A stretch of 64,000 bases of DNA from the NCBI RefSeq assembly GCF_000208865.1, contig NC_018386.1, positions 62,001 through 126,000 of the forward strand, given 5' to 3'. This document shows, piece after piece, positions 52,430 to 64,000 of the stretch. Under the pieces are notes generated by a model. That model searched no databases and had not been told where the DNA came from. It worked only from the letters and a program-made list of their open reading frames with translations. The translations under genes and the position numbers were made by a program. How positions within the stretch are numbered: position 1 is the stretch's first letter; every line of letters starts with the position of its first letter. The DNA comes from Neospora caninum Liverpool (taxonomy: Eukaryota; Apicomplexa; Conoidasida; Eucoccidiorida; Sarcocystidae).

Positions 52430-55400
52430 GGTACACCCATACACACATCTACGTCTGCATATCGCTATCTATCTCTATCGCTCCCTCTCTCGATGTCTAC
52501 GTATCTCTACCTCTACCTATCTGTATCATTCCCGACCTGTATCTGTGTCTGTATATTTTTCCATGCTACCGCCATCTATCTACTTTCTCATACTCACCTG
52601 TAAATATGTGTGTGTGTAGCTGCGTGGAGATTCAGCTGTGTCTCCTTCCCGGCCGTTCCCGCGCAGGTCACGCGTCCTCCGGAGGCCTTCTGGTGTCTCG
52701 GGATCGCGGCTGGTCATTCACGCGAGTGAGCGCCGCGTCGGTCGCCTCCGCGAAGGTTCTGGCCGGGGATCCTCTCTCTGGGTACCTGTGCGTCGGAGAC
52801 GCTTCCCGCGTGCACTGCTCGCGAGACAATTTCGAGACGGTGGCGGAGACGAGCGCCGTCGGCGACGCAGTGCATGCACTCCTGGTGCTCCAGGACGACG
52901 TGGTTCTCGCAGCTGCAGGGCCAAGTCTCTTTCAGAGTCGGGACGGCGGCCGGAGGTTTCGCCGCGTGTCAGCCGTCGGCGACGTGGTGCGCCTGGTGCG
53001 CCACGGGGCCGACGTGTACGCGGCGTGGACAGGGGGGGTTCTCAAATCGACAGATCGCGGCGCGGCCTTTGCGGCGTGGGCGACGGTGCCCGCCGCCGCT
53101 CTGCCGATCGCCGACTTTGGGCTGCTGGGCGGCGTCTTCGTTCTCCGGAGCCGAGGCGGAGCGCTGTGGACAAGCACAACGGGCCAAGACTGGGCGGAGA
53201 CCCAGCGCCCCGCAGACAGTCCCTGCGGGCAATTCCCCATCACCAGCGCCTTCTTCGCCGACTACAAACTCCCGCGCGCCGTCGAAGGTCAGTCCCAAAT
53301 CACGTGCACACCGTCGCTTCACGGCGAAAAAAACAGAGAAGAGCGAGAATGGAGCCCTGGCGGAAGATCCATAAAGAGAGCGGAAAGACAGGAAAGTAAT
53401 AGAAAAGAAGAGAGCTAGAGAGTGGTCAAGAGCGCGAACTTTCGCTAGTGGGCTGGCAGATCCATCCGATGTGAAGCAACAGAGACAGGTCGAACAAGAG
53501 CGCCCTGAAGAGCCCAAACGCTTGCTCCATCGGCTGAATTGCTTCGCGCTGCCTTCGCGCTTCTTCGCCAGGTTGTATGCATCCTACCTGTGTCTCTCGT
53601 CCGGTGCTCAAAAATTGCTTCTCCTTCTTGCTTGTCTCCCCTTCTAAGCGAAATGCGTTCGCCCCCTGCAGCTCACCGTGGCGTGCGCGCTCGCCTTCCT
53701 CCTCGACCTCTGCCTGATCTTTCGCCGCTCTCTCTGCTTGTCCCGGCATCCCCCTTTCCCTCCTCACCATCCCCGTTGCCTGTTTCCGTCTTTTCTCCTT
53801 TCTTCTGCTCGCCCCTGATTCGCTTCCTCTCACCTTCTTTTCAGTGCTTTCTGCATCGCTCTCTCCTCCCCTTGGCTGCGTCTCTCTTCCTTTCCTCGAC
53901 TCTCTCGCGATCAGGAACCTCGGGGCAGTGCATTGCGGGAAATCTCTCGCAGGCGAAGGAGGCGATCACTAGCAAACCGGGAGAGATGATTGTCGGCGGC
54001 AAAGTGGAGCCGTGCAAAGCAGGCTACTACTGTCCTTCGACGTGCGACGAAGCGAACCAAGTTGTGTTGCCGTGCCCCGCGGGGACGTGGTGCGCGTCTG
54101 GCGTGGATCGACAGCCGAGCTTCGGGTCACATCCGTGTCCCCGGGGCCACTACTGTCCCAAAGTGAGGACGGAGTTCCCGAGAAAAAAAACAGCGAACTG
54201 CCAAGCACACGTGTCGATTTACGTGACCGACAATGACACCAGTTAGGAGATTTTCCGACCGCGAAGCCGTCAGATGCTGCACACTCTCGCTTCCAAGCAA
54301 CCGAGCGCCGGGAGACAGGATTATTTATAAGGCATCTAGGGGAGGATCTACTGCCCAGAAGAGGCCGTTTGCAGAAACCTAGACCTGGAGAGAAACGCTG
54401 CCGGCCAGCGCCAAACGGCTCTTGTTTTTGCGGGCTCTCGACGCCTTTCCCCCCGATCGTGGCACTGAAAAGACACACACAGAAGACCGCGAAAAGCACA
54501 GACAAACAGAAGGGCGCAAAATGAGAGGAAGACGGTGTGGAGGAGAGCGGTGCGGGAGAGCGTTCGTTTTCTGCCGTTGGAAGCAGCTTGGGGAAATGCC
54601 GCTCCGCAACCGTTTGTCTCGAGCACATCGAATCTCTTCTCTTCTGAATACGAACGTGGCATGTCGTCCTTCGAATTCACTAATGTAATGAGACCTAGAA
54701 CCCCCACCACCTCGAGGTCGGACAGTCGTCGCTCTGCTAAGGCCACGCCACAGTGTTTCTCTCAAGAGAAAAGCGTGCGACACGGAAAGCAGAGAAAAGG
54801 GAAAGAGAAAGCGCGAGAAAGGAGAAAGTGCCCAGCTCGGGAAAACGCGAGCGCACACCGCGTCTCCCCCTCAGGGAACCTGGAGTCGACAGAAGTGTGA
54901 AGAAAGAAGAAAGAGAGCGAAAGGCGCGTCTAGAAAAGGCAAGGTGGAGCCTTGAGAAAGCGCCAAACTGCAACACACTCTGCTGGAAGCTCCCAGTTCT
55001 TCCCGTTTTCGGGCTTGTTCTCTCCCTGTGCCGCTGTCTCTTCTAGCTTCATGCGTTGTCGTGCCGCGTGTGTGTGTTCTCCTGTCTCCACGCGCGCCTC
55101 TTTTCCCATCAAAAATCTTTCTTTTTTGCCGCTTTTCGCCAGGCGACGCCAGACCCAGTCAAGTGCCCAGCGGGGACTTACAACCCGCAACTGCATCAGG
55201 TGAGGCGGCTAAACAATTTGCTGATCCACAGACGCATGCCCCTCATGCACGCCCACATCGTGAAATATATATATATATATACATATACTTATACATATAT
55301 ATACATATATATACATATATATACATATATATACATATATATTTGATTAACTCTCTCTCTAGATTGTTGTGTCTATTCTCCTTTTTTTTGATAGCAAAGT

Positions 55401-57986
55401 ATGCGAGTAGAGACAAATGAAGGGATGGACCTCCGTATCAAATCACATCCAGACACAGGCAGAGTCAAAAAACCTGTAGTCATATATATATACATATTTC
55501 TATATATACAGGTACACATTTCGGCTGCGTGCATGTATATTTATACTCCGCTTTCAATGAATGTCTTTGTGCGTCGATCAACGTGTGCCGACAGCCCTGG
55601 TGGAAGGAAACCTTCGCCGAGGTCTTCCCGTGGGTTGGGGTTGGTTGTGACCTGGACATCACTTCATACCGGATTTCTTTCTATCTTTCTGTCTGTTTTT
55701 CTGTGTTCTTTTTTTTCGTGTGCGTCGGCTCAGGAGACAGTCGATGCGTGCCGTCCTTCTCCGGCTGGGTTTTCCATCGCTGAGCTCGGAGCAGCGGAGC
55801 CGTCGCAGCAGTGCCCGCCCGGGCGCTACTGCCCAGAGGGAACCAAAGACGGAGGAGCCGTTTGCCCTCCTGGGACTTCCAGGTGGAAACGTCACCCGGT
55901 CCACAAATACTCAGATGCATTCATGTGTAAAATATATCCATATGCATATATATATATATATATGCATGTTCACATATGCATATATATATATATATATATA
56001 TTGAAATGTACACATCTGTATACGTTTTAAAAAGGCATCCCCTTGTGTCGGAATGAGTGTGCTGGAGATGTGCCTATTGCTCTGCGCAACGCCTTGCTTG
56101 GCCCGCATATCCACGAGACGTTGACGGAGATCTCTCTCGTTGGGGAAGTGTTCACCAAATGAGTAGATCTCCTTCTGCTGGCCACCAACATGCACGTACG
56201 TACATACGTTTTATTTGCATGCGACTGTGTCGCGTCGGGACGTGTAGATGTATCCATGTAACAGCATCACGTGTATATACACACGTGTAGGAATGGGCCT
56301 TACAGAGGGAGACACGCGCCAGTGTGTGCGTATGTTACCAGCGCGTTTCGTTTCGAAAGTTCGACAGAAGTGGGAACTTTGGAGAGACACAGAAAGCGGG
56401 CGAGCGCGGGACGGCAAATTTCGCGCGGCGAGCGGAGCTCTGCGTTTCTCCTCGCAGGAGGCTGCCAGGCGGTGCCGACGTCTCCGATTGTTTCCCTTGT
56501 CCTGCGGGTGAGCGACTTCGAAGCAGCAGCCGAGCCAAGTGACTAAAGCGAGAACGCGAAAAAAACGAGAAGACGGAAGGGAGAACAGAAAGAAAATTGC
56601 GTGGCAGAAGCGTCCAGACGCAAACAAGGAGAGAGACACACAGCCGGACGTGTGTACAGAAAACGAGGCAGGAGCGGAAGAGGGAGAGATGGCAGGGGGA
56701 AAAGGTGAGGAAGAAGAGGCGTGCGACGAGAAACGAAAAGACGGAGACTTGCCGGAAACGATGAGGGTTTCGCTGTGAGTTCAGCTTATTCCTTCGCAAC
56801 TCGGTTTAAGCGAAAGGCGCCTGGAGCGAATTAGATAAGTAAACTCTTGCGTAGCCAACTCGATGGCGGGAGCTGCGAAGGCATGCGTGCACAAAGACGC
56901 GTGAACAAGGACTCTCTTTCAACAAAGACGTCTCTTGAAAGACGAATCTGTGACGGATCTGTTCGAGACGCGCGTCGGCTCCATGCGCGCGCAGCTTGAC
57001 AAGCTGCATTGGCATTTTGAAAGAGACGACGCCGTCTCTGTCTCTCTCTCCGGCCACCCAAGAAACGACAACCTCCAGAGCCTCTCCCCGCAGCCCGGTG
57101 TGCTCCGCGACTGTCTTTTTCTCCTGCCGATGTGCCTCGCTGGGCCTTTTCGTCAGGCTACTTTTGCCCCAACGATCTGTCCCAAGGCAACTCGCTGGAG
57201 CCGCAGCCATGCCCCACGGGGCACTATTGCCCGCAGGGCGCGGCGGCAGCCACGAAGTGTCCCCCTGGGACGATGAACTTGAGCGAGCGAGTGACGTCGA
57301 TGCAGGAATGCGATTTGTGCCCGAGAGGCAGTTACTGCACGGGAACAAGTGCGTCGCGTTTAACGAAGTGAAGACACAACTGCGTCGACGAGGCATCGAC
57401 TTTCTCCGACTCTCGAGAGTCCCCCCGTGATATCCCTCGGGGTTGCCGCTCCTGACCTCGTCGATACTCAGTCTCGCCGCGTTCCCTTCCAACCCGTCTT
57501 GATCCACTTACTGATATATATATATATATATATATATGCGTATATGACCATTTAGGTGTACTTGTGTAGGTATGCGTGGGTGCGTCAGGATGGATATTCG
57601 TGTTGCGTCAAGCGGAGTGACCAGATGCCGCTTCTGTCTCGATTCAGGATAGCCTCCCTTAAGTGTTGCCTCTACGTTTGCCTTGCTTTCGGTTTCTCCA
57701 TTTTTGTGTCTGTGTCTGAGCCGGTGTACATGCGCGCTTCACTCTCGCGTCCACAAACTCGGTCTGCTTCCTCTCTTTTTCTTTCCTCGCCCCAGGCGCC
57801 CTTTCAGTGACAGGCGAATGCGACGCCGGGTAGGACAACGCATCCGAACCTCTCCATTTCCAGGAAAGACAACGAGGGACGAACGAAACGAAGCACTTCC
57901 CCGGAATGCTCGTCTTTCGCTCTCCCTCTACATATATATATATATATATATAATGTATCTGTATATGTTTATATATATATATATAT

Positions 57987-58051
<65 letters not shown>

Positions 58052-60129
58052 GTATCTGTATATGTTTTTATATATATATATATATATAGATAGATAATGT
58101 ATCTGTATATGTTTATATATATATATATATATGTATATGTATATTTATAAATATATGTAAGGATGGATGTCTACAGACGTGAGTAAGCAGGTGCCTATAT
58201 AGATATACATCTGTAGACGTGAAAGAATATTTTGTCACGATCACCTCTGTGAATGCACTGGCGACGTAGACCTACGTCTGCCTTCTCTAGACCCTTCGCG
58301 GGTGTTTGGATACCTCCCGTCTTTGCACTCCCCCTCCATCCCCCCCCTCCAACGGGCGTCTTCACCGGTCGCCTTTCTTGGCGTTTCGCTTTCCTTGCCG
58401 TGGGCTGCTTCTCTCCCTTTCGTTTTCTTCCCTTTTCAAAGCCTTTGTCTTCGTTCGAGTTTCCTGCAGCTTTCTCTGCATCAGCGGGGCAACTAACCCG
58501 CGCCCGACGGACGGCGTCACGGGTTCGCCGTGCCCCGCGGGCGGCTATTGCCCGGCCGTGAGTGTGCGATGTTTTGCCGTTCCGTTTTGTTGCGGTTCCC
58601 GATCTCTCTCTTTTTCTCTGTCTCTAGATGTGTTCGCGTCCACGTAGCCACGCGCCGTGTGCCGGAAAAACCGCCATCGTGTCGTGTACCCGACATGCTC
58701 CGAAACGTTATTCACCAATGTGGCGCACAGCCGTGGTTTCGCAAAAAGAGAGTAGCGATGCAGATGTCCTCTGGAAACAAGCGTCGTGAGAGAGCCGCGT
58801 TGAAGTCCTGTAATAGACAACCACTCAACTGCATGTAGGACTGCGAATGTCGACAGATATATAAATATTTATACATATATAAATATATATATAAATAACT
58901 ATATAAATATATATATGTATCTCCGGATGCAGAGACGGTGGATGAAGCCCCGAGACCTCAGGATACGACAGCACATGCTTTCGGTACTTTGGTGCGCAGC
59001 CGGCAGGAAAGCCGTCTTTTGAACGCTCCCTTTCTCACAGCTTTTTTCTTGCTGCTCTAACCCGCTTTTCGCGCAGGGTGCTCTCATCGTCCAACCCTGC
59101 TCGGCGGGGAAGTACAACCCGACCGAGGGCGCGGCAAGCGAAGACGCTTGCGAGGTTTGCCCGCCGGGATCTTACTGTCTAGGCAGCGGCTCCAGTTCGC
59201 CAGACGGGAAGTGTAGCCCCGGGCATTTTTGCCCCCAGGGATCGTCCCGAGCAACGTAAGTGTTTCGCGCGGGAGGCACTCTCCACAGAAATATATCTCA
59301 AAGGTAGAGTGGTGCCTGTAATTAGCTGGAGTTCAAAGTTCGTCGCTCTTTCCCGGGAAGCACAACCTTTTTCTGGGGCGAGATACTTTAAGTTCGACTC
59401 CTGGTTCAGATCTTGAGTGTCTTTGTTTACCGGAGCGGACGGTTTGCTCGACGCCACACAGGGCGCCTTGGGGAGTTGTGGCGAGAGGGGAGAGCGCTCT
59501 TCTCGTTCGTAAAACCAACAAAAAGTGTCTCCTTCCCTCTGGGGAGGAGAACGCGCAGACGGCCCTTTCGGAGCCGCGCCGCGAAACAAGGCCGTCCCAG
59601 TCCGTTTCGCAGACGCCACGTCGCGAGGCTGCACGAAGCCAAGAAGAAGGGACGGGAAAACGCGAGTGGTTTTGAATGGAAGACACAGGACGAAAGGTCT
59701 GTCCTTCGTTCCTTCGCGCGAAAGCGCCCCTACATGTGCGTTCTCTGTCTTCATCTTCTTTGTTTGCTCCTGCATTGCCTCCTGGCAGAGAAAACAAAGC
59801 AGCCAAGGGATACTTCGCCGAAGCAGGGGCTTCCAAGCAGACGCCGTGTGCCCGCGGCTCCTTCGCACCCGACCCGGGCATGCACCAATGCCTCGCTTGT
59901 CCTGCAGGGTAAGAAGCATCCAGAGTTTCCTTTGCATGCGTCCGTTCTCGCATCCTTTCCGCCCCTGATCCGCTCTGTGTACACGTTCGTGAAAGGCCCT
60001 ATGTGTACACGCATGCGCGCGCGAATGTGCTTACGCGTCCGCCCGAATGGAGTTCACCACTTCTCGAGACATACAGGGGTGAATATACCCGTCAGGCGGT
60101 TGCGGCCGCTTTCGGCGCTACAGATATCT

Positions 60130-60160
<31 letters not shown>

Positions 60161-61940
60161 TATAAATATATATAAGTATAACTGCTCATCTGTTTTTACT
60201 TGCATGTATATGTGTCCAACACGGAAAATCCTTCATGCCTTCCCATTTCGTGTGAGCTGAGCTGCGTGTTTGTGGGTTCCTGTCCGCAACATTGGTTTTT
60301 GGCCTTTCTCGGTCCTGCGCTTCAGCGCCAACCTTTGCGCCATGCGGGACCATAGACGTCTTCAGACGTCGGGCCAGCGCTTGAGTCTCTGGAAGTGTAG
60401 AGAGAGGCGACATTTGCACAGTCTCTCTGGATCTCTCTCTCTCTCTGTGTCGAGTTACAAGTCTACGGTTGCCCGCATGCGTGGAGGGTCTGGCGGCGGG
60501 CCCGTCTGCGCATTCAGGTGTTCTTGTCGGAGCGTCCTCGCTTTTTCGCAGGACGTATTGCCCTTCAGAAGGCATGCATGCCCCTCTGCAGTGTCCGCAA
60601 GGCTCTTACTGCCTCGAGGGAGTTCCCGTGGCTCTCGGCTGCGCGGCGGGGACCTACGGAGACCGGGCTGGCCTGCGGGATTGGGACGAATGCAAAATGT
60701 GTCCCCCCGGGAGCTTCTGTGGTTCGGAAGGTCTTTCGCAGCCGAGCGGACAATGCCGCGCAGGCTACTTTTGTGTCCACGCGGCTACTTCGGCGACACC
60801 CGAGGTTGTCTCGACGGGCAAGAGCCTCGTGGGGGAAGTGAGCGGCCCCTGCCCAGCCGGCAGCTTCTGCCCCGAAGGCTCTGTGACGCCAACGCCGTGC
60901 CCAAAGGGAACCTTCAGCCCCGCCGCGAAAGCGGAGTCTGATGCCACGTGTCAGCAGTGCACTGCTGGTGAGAGTCGGAACCCACAGCGGCAGCAACGCC
61001 GCGAAAAAAGAGACGGGAGAGCGCGGAGGGGGGGGGGGGGGGAACGGGAGCGACGGGCGATGGAGGGAAGAACCAGAGAGAGAGAAAGAAACGAACGACA
61101 CGTAAATGCCATCTTCGCGGGCTGGCTCTGTGTCTGGGCGAGTTTTGCGTCGCGCCTGTGTTGCCTTCCGCGGCGTTCTCAAGGCGAGACCTGTCTCCAC
61201 CCCCCCTGTCGAACCTCGTCCAGAGCCTCTCTGGACCGGCCTTCTCAACACACTGTTTCCTTTCTGTGCATGCCTTCCGGTGGACCCCTGTCTATGGATA
61301 CACAGGCTTCTACTGCGATCGCCCGGGTATCAGCGCCCCGACTGGCCCCTGCCCCGAAGGGTACTTTTGCCCCGTCGGGACGGCGGTCGCCAGAGCGCCC
61401 GGCCGACTCTGCCTGAAGGGCTTTTTCTGCCCCGAACAGGCTTCCGCCGCTCGCCCCTGTCCGCCTGGGACCTTCGCAGAACTCGCGGGAGCAGCCGCGT
61501 GCGCGCCGTGCCCCGGTGGATTCTTGTGTGCGGAGCAAGCTGAGGAGTTCTCGGCGACCTGCGTCGCTGGGCACTATTGCCCCACAGGTGAAACGAAAGG
61601 AGATTTGACAAGATGGAAAGGAACGGAAACGACGGCAGCCAGCCGAGAGAGAACCGAACACTCGACAGGACTCCAGGAAACACTCGAACGCCATGTGATT
61701 TCGTCCGCCACGTGATCAGGCACATGCTGAGATAGTTACAGGCATCCAACGGACCGTATATCGCCACAATGCAAGTCGTGGACAGAGGAACAACATCCTC
61801 GCGAACGTTTCCCAGTATTCCGACTTCGTCGAAGAGGGAGAAACGAGAGGAAGGAAAAACACAGACGATGTCACGAACTCGCTTTCCTATACATGTGTAG
61901 ATACTCCGAAATGCATTTGCATGGACACACAGGGGTGTCA

Positions 61941-61979
<39 letters not shown>

Positions 61980-62159
61980 CGAACAAATTGATGTGTGTTT
62001 CTATAGAGAGGTGCCGATGCTTGGGCCAGAACGAGGCTTCTCTCTCTGTCTCTCTCTTTATTTATATATATATATATATCGACGAACAAATTGATGTGTG
62101 TTTCTGTAGAGAGGTGCCGATGCTTGGGCCAGAACGAGGCTTCTCTCTCTGTCCCTTTC

Positions 62160-62192
<33 letters not shown>

Positions 62193-63647
62193 CGACGAAC
62201 AAATTGATGTGTGTTTCTATAGAGAGGTGCCGATGCTTGGGCCAGAACGAGGCTTCTCTCTCTGTCTCTCTCTTTATATATATATATATATAAATATATA
62301 TAAATATATATAAATATATATAAATATATATAAATATTTATCACTGCGTATATACTTCTGTTCGTCTTCAGCTGGAGATGCATCCGCGCGCGCGGACGTT
62401 CGTATGGAGAGAAAAGCTTTTGCCTGTCTCTCCTCTCGTTTTTAGGAGTGAACGCTGCGGTGGAGTGCCCGGCTGGAACTGTGGGGTCGGGGACACAAGG
62501 CCCCCATGTCTCAGCGTGCCTCGAGTGTCCTCCCGGCTCGTACTGTGAAGCCTCCGGCCTGTAAGTTGTCCCTATCTTGTCTGCGGCGTCCTTCGTCCAC
62601 TGTCCCTTCCTTTCACGAAGGCACGGCGCCCGATCAGAGAAAAGGGGGGAATCGCAGGATCCAGTCCGAGCACGCGCGGACTGCCTCGATGTGACGGAAA
62701 CCGTCCGATTTTCGATTCGGTCGTTCTTTCCTTGCCTTGCGCTCAATTCATTTCCTTTCTGTCCGCGTGGGCGAAGGGGTTCCGTCTGTCGGCTTCAGCA
62801 CAGCACGCCAGAATCCCCCACAAAAACAAATCTGTGGATTCATGCCGAGCGGTTTTCGGTGGTCAATCGATTTTTGGTTGTAGCAGTGGGTTGCGTCTCT
62901 AACGTAGGTTACCGAGTGTGGACACACATCACATGATGACTGTCGGTCTAGAAGTTGACAGGCGTGCATACTTCTCAGCTGTGAACGTTACGATTGCTAG
63001 TCCTAAACCCCCACAAAACGGAGGCAAGACTCAGTCGTTCCAGAGAGGAGATTCAGAAGCATCGTCGTCTCGCGTCGTCGGTGGCTTCTCTCTCCACGGG
63101 CGTTTTTCCCGCTTCATTCGTTTCCTGCTCCCGTCACTGTTCTCGACTCCCCTCCCTTTCCATGTGTTTTTCCGCCGCTTCTTTCCGCCTGGTTCCCGAA
63201 CCCTCATTCTGTCGCTCCTCGAACCCTCATCGTTTCCGTGAAGCGTTTTTTTGTGTTTCTTTCCTCCTCGCCGCGACCTCGCGCCTGTCTCCTCAGAGCT
63301 GCGCCGACGAACGCGTGCCCCGAAGGCACATACTGCCCAGGCGGGGTTGTCTCCGAGAGCGACGCGACTGCCTGTCCAGAAGGCTTCTACTGTCCTGCCG
63401 GCAGCGCCGTCCCTTTCGCGTGTAAACAAGGCCAGTACTGCGAAGGCCCGAGCCTCGCGCAGCCCACAGGGGGATGCAAACCCGCAACGTATTGCCCGGT
63501 CGGGACGACCGCGGCGGCAGGCGTCGCGTGCCCCAGAGGCAGCTACTGTCCGGGGGACACGGACCCTCTTCCCTGTCCCCCGGGGACGTACGGCGACGCA
63601 GAAAGTCTCAGCGCCGAGGACCAGTGCACACCCTGTCCCGCTGGATC
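42017..63647 (+). CDS. Giant GCC2/GCC3 (ephrin-receptor-like) cysteine-repeat secretory protein, 3' end outside window
   Basis: Exons: 42017-43111, 43565-43731 (both tentative), 43988-44115, 44488-45420, 46189-46390, 47005-48055, 48828-48934, 49257-49870, 50318-50419, 50918-51070, 51669-51938, 52667-53287, 53915-54162, 55143-55199, 55734-55882, 56458-56507, 57157-57348, 57796-57829, 58470-58557, 59077-59255, 59789-59908, 60552-60967, 61306-61587, 62446-62560, 63297-63647. About 2,574 residues so far, phases consistent, last donor at 63648. Order: recessed signal segment (74-97), low-complexity Ser/Pro/Glu region, acidic linker, first CPAG repeat ([15 protein letters not shown]), unknown Cys domain (about 842-1192), Cys repeats, Asp-box propeller (about 1518-1814), then a long repeat array ([49 protein letters not shown]). 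Such repeats mark secreted or surface apicomplexan proteins; the ligand is unknown. Membrane anchor or tail, if any, is downstream. Confidence 0.85.
42236..42307 (+). other. Recessed signal sequence or signal anchor
   Basis: Residues 74-97 ([20 protein letters not shown], then CALSA) form one hydrophobic segment preceded by RRLRKRN. An ALSA|T cleavage site is plausible. Its distance from the first Met suggests either a recessed signal or a downstream true start. Confidence 0.65.
44285..44348. repeat. GCATGCAC/CA array in intron 3 of the cysteine-repeat gene
   Basis: About two copies of a 31-base unit made of GCATGCACATGCACACACAC-like sequence. It contains four YGCATGCR matches within about 60 bases. 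Confidence 0.8.
47005..48055 (+). other. Unrecognised cysteine-containing domain on one 1.05 kb exon
   Basis: This exon codes for about 350 residues beginning [20 protein letters not shown]. It has regularly spaced Cys, many aromatics ([20 protein letters not shown]) and few low-complexity stretches. It ends near [15 protein letters not shown], which returns to the CPxG style. I do not recognise the fold. The large, conserved-looking, intronless block contrasts with the small exons around it. Confidence 0.7.
48416..48475. repeat. 15-base tandem repeat, four copies, intron 6
   Basis: Four head-to-tail copies of a GTTCCATCTTGTCAG-like unit with a few substitutions lie in the 48056-48827 intron. 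Each unit ends in CAG preceded by pyrimidines, so each resembles a splice acceptor. Confidence 0.85.
50507..52426. repeat. (TA)n tracts in introns 9-11
   Basis: Tracts at about 50507-50560, 51281-51303 and 52398-52426. All are intronic and do not touch exons 50918-51070 or 51669-51938. Confidence 0.8.
51669..53287 (+). other. Seven Asp-box-like motifs, predicted beta-propeller module
   Basis: Two exons (51669-51938, 52667-53287) carry [52 protein letters not shown] and [10 protein letters not shown]. These fit the S/T-x-D-x-G-x-x-W/F Asp-box (BNR) pattern, at spacings of roughly 35-53 residues. Asp-box repeats occur one per blade in sialidases, sortilin and related propellers. Cys-repeat exons flank the module on both sides. 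Confidence 0.75.
55262..56000. repeat. (TA)n and ATATACAT tracts in introns 14 and 15
   Basis: An ATATATACAT repeat at 55262-55341 and TA tracts at 55940-55962 and 55979-56001 flank the exon at 55734-55882. Confidence 0.8.
57511..58160. repeat. (TA)n, (TAGA)n and duplicated TA blocks, introns 17-18
   Basis: TA at 57511-57537, then from 57930 several TA runs, a TAGA tetranucleotide array at about 57984-58048, and a repeated block containing ATGTATCTGTATATGTTT three times. The 34-base exon at 57796-57829 sits between these repeats. Confidence 0.85.
58857..60176. repeat. AT-rich repeats in introns 19 and 21
   Basis: ATATAAATATATAT blocks at 58857-58916, and a TATATC plus TA tract at about 60121-60176. 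Both are intronic. Confidence 0.75.
61028..61042. repeat. Poly-G run of 15, intron 22
   Basis: A homopolymer of 15 guanines lies within the 60968-61305 intron. Length may be unreliable, without coding effect. Confidence 0.9.
61948..62338. repeat. Threefold 103-113-base tandem duplication with TA spacers, intron 23
   Basis: The block starting TCGACGAACAAATTGATGTG and continuing through AGAGGTGCCGATGCTTGGGC occurs at 61976, 62079 and 62192. The copies are nearly identical and are separated by variable TTTATATATA runs. A final TATAAATATA array ends the tract. Confidence 0.9.
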
Positions 63648-64000
63648 GTAAGTTCGAACGGAGGAAACGACGAGGCGGTGGATGGGCAGAAAACGTTCGC
63701 GGACTCCGCGAGAGAAGGACACACACTCTTCAGCACTGCCGCTGCTTTTGGGACTTTGACGCGTCCGCCTCGACGTGTGGGGGCGGGCGACACTTCCAAG
63801 CACATGTAAGGGAACGACTTGGCATCCTTCGCGCTGGCCTCTCGGAGCTGCTCCGGGGAGTAGATCCATATCGCTCGAATAGATAAGGGCGCATGCATGC
63901 ACCCGTGCAGAAAGAAAGATGTGCATGAGGTTGTGGACGTGGACGTGTCTTGCCGAACCCCAACGGGTTTCCTGAAATCTCTTCCCCATTTCACAACGCG

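Overview
The window looks like nuclear DNA of a tissue-cyst-forming coccidian, most likely Toxoplasma gondii or a close relative (Hammondia, Neospora). The evidence is intron-dense genes with GT-AG introns in GC-moderate DNA, pyrimidine-rich intron ends, many (TA)n tracts confined to non-coding sequence, YGCATGCR motifs, ribosomal-protein promoter elements of the kind described in T. gondii, a Rab5B with the apicomplexan type of N-terminus, and a very large cysteine-repeat (GCC2/GCC3, ephrin-receptor-like) secretory protein. Nothing in the window looks bacterial, viral or transposon-derived.

Layout. (1) 232-6005, plus strand: the 3' part of IFT88, an intraflagellar-transport TPR protein; its 5' end lies outside the window. 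(2) 8540-18624, plus: complete 19-exon DDX1, a DEAD-box helicase with an inserted SPRY domain. (3) 20592-23514, minus: complete 40S ribosomal protein S4, with its ATG alone on the first exon and TRP-type promoter elements upstream. (4) 26928-31880, plus: complete 9-exon RtcB, the tRNA/RNA ligase. (5) 33908-38111, minus: complete 8-exon Rab5B, with an N-terminal Met-Gly-Cys acylation signal on a tiny first exon and no C-terminal prenylation cysteines. (6) 38112-42016: mostly non-coding, with one plausible terminal exon of an unrecognised plus-strand gene at 39446-39553. (7) 42017 to beyond the window end, plus: a secretory cysteine-rich protein with at least 25 exons and about 2,570 residues in view. 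It has a recessed signal sequence, a cysteine-containing domain I do not recognise, a run of seven Asp-box-like motifs that should form a beta-propeller, and a long array of CPxGxYC-type repeats.

How the genes relate. DDX1 and RtcB are subunits of the same animal tRNA-ligase complex. Here they lie on the same strand about 8 kb apart, separated only by RPS4. IFT88 (flagellum of the microgamete), Rab5B (endosomal traffic) and the secretory protein have no obvious pathway link to them. Exon boundaries were set by hand from reading frame, splice dinucleotides, phase compatibility and remembered family sequences; almost all junctions are phase-consistent. The least certain are IFT88 exon 3 (its 5' end) and exons 1-2 of the large secretory gene.
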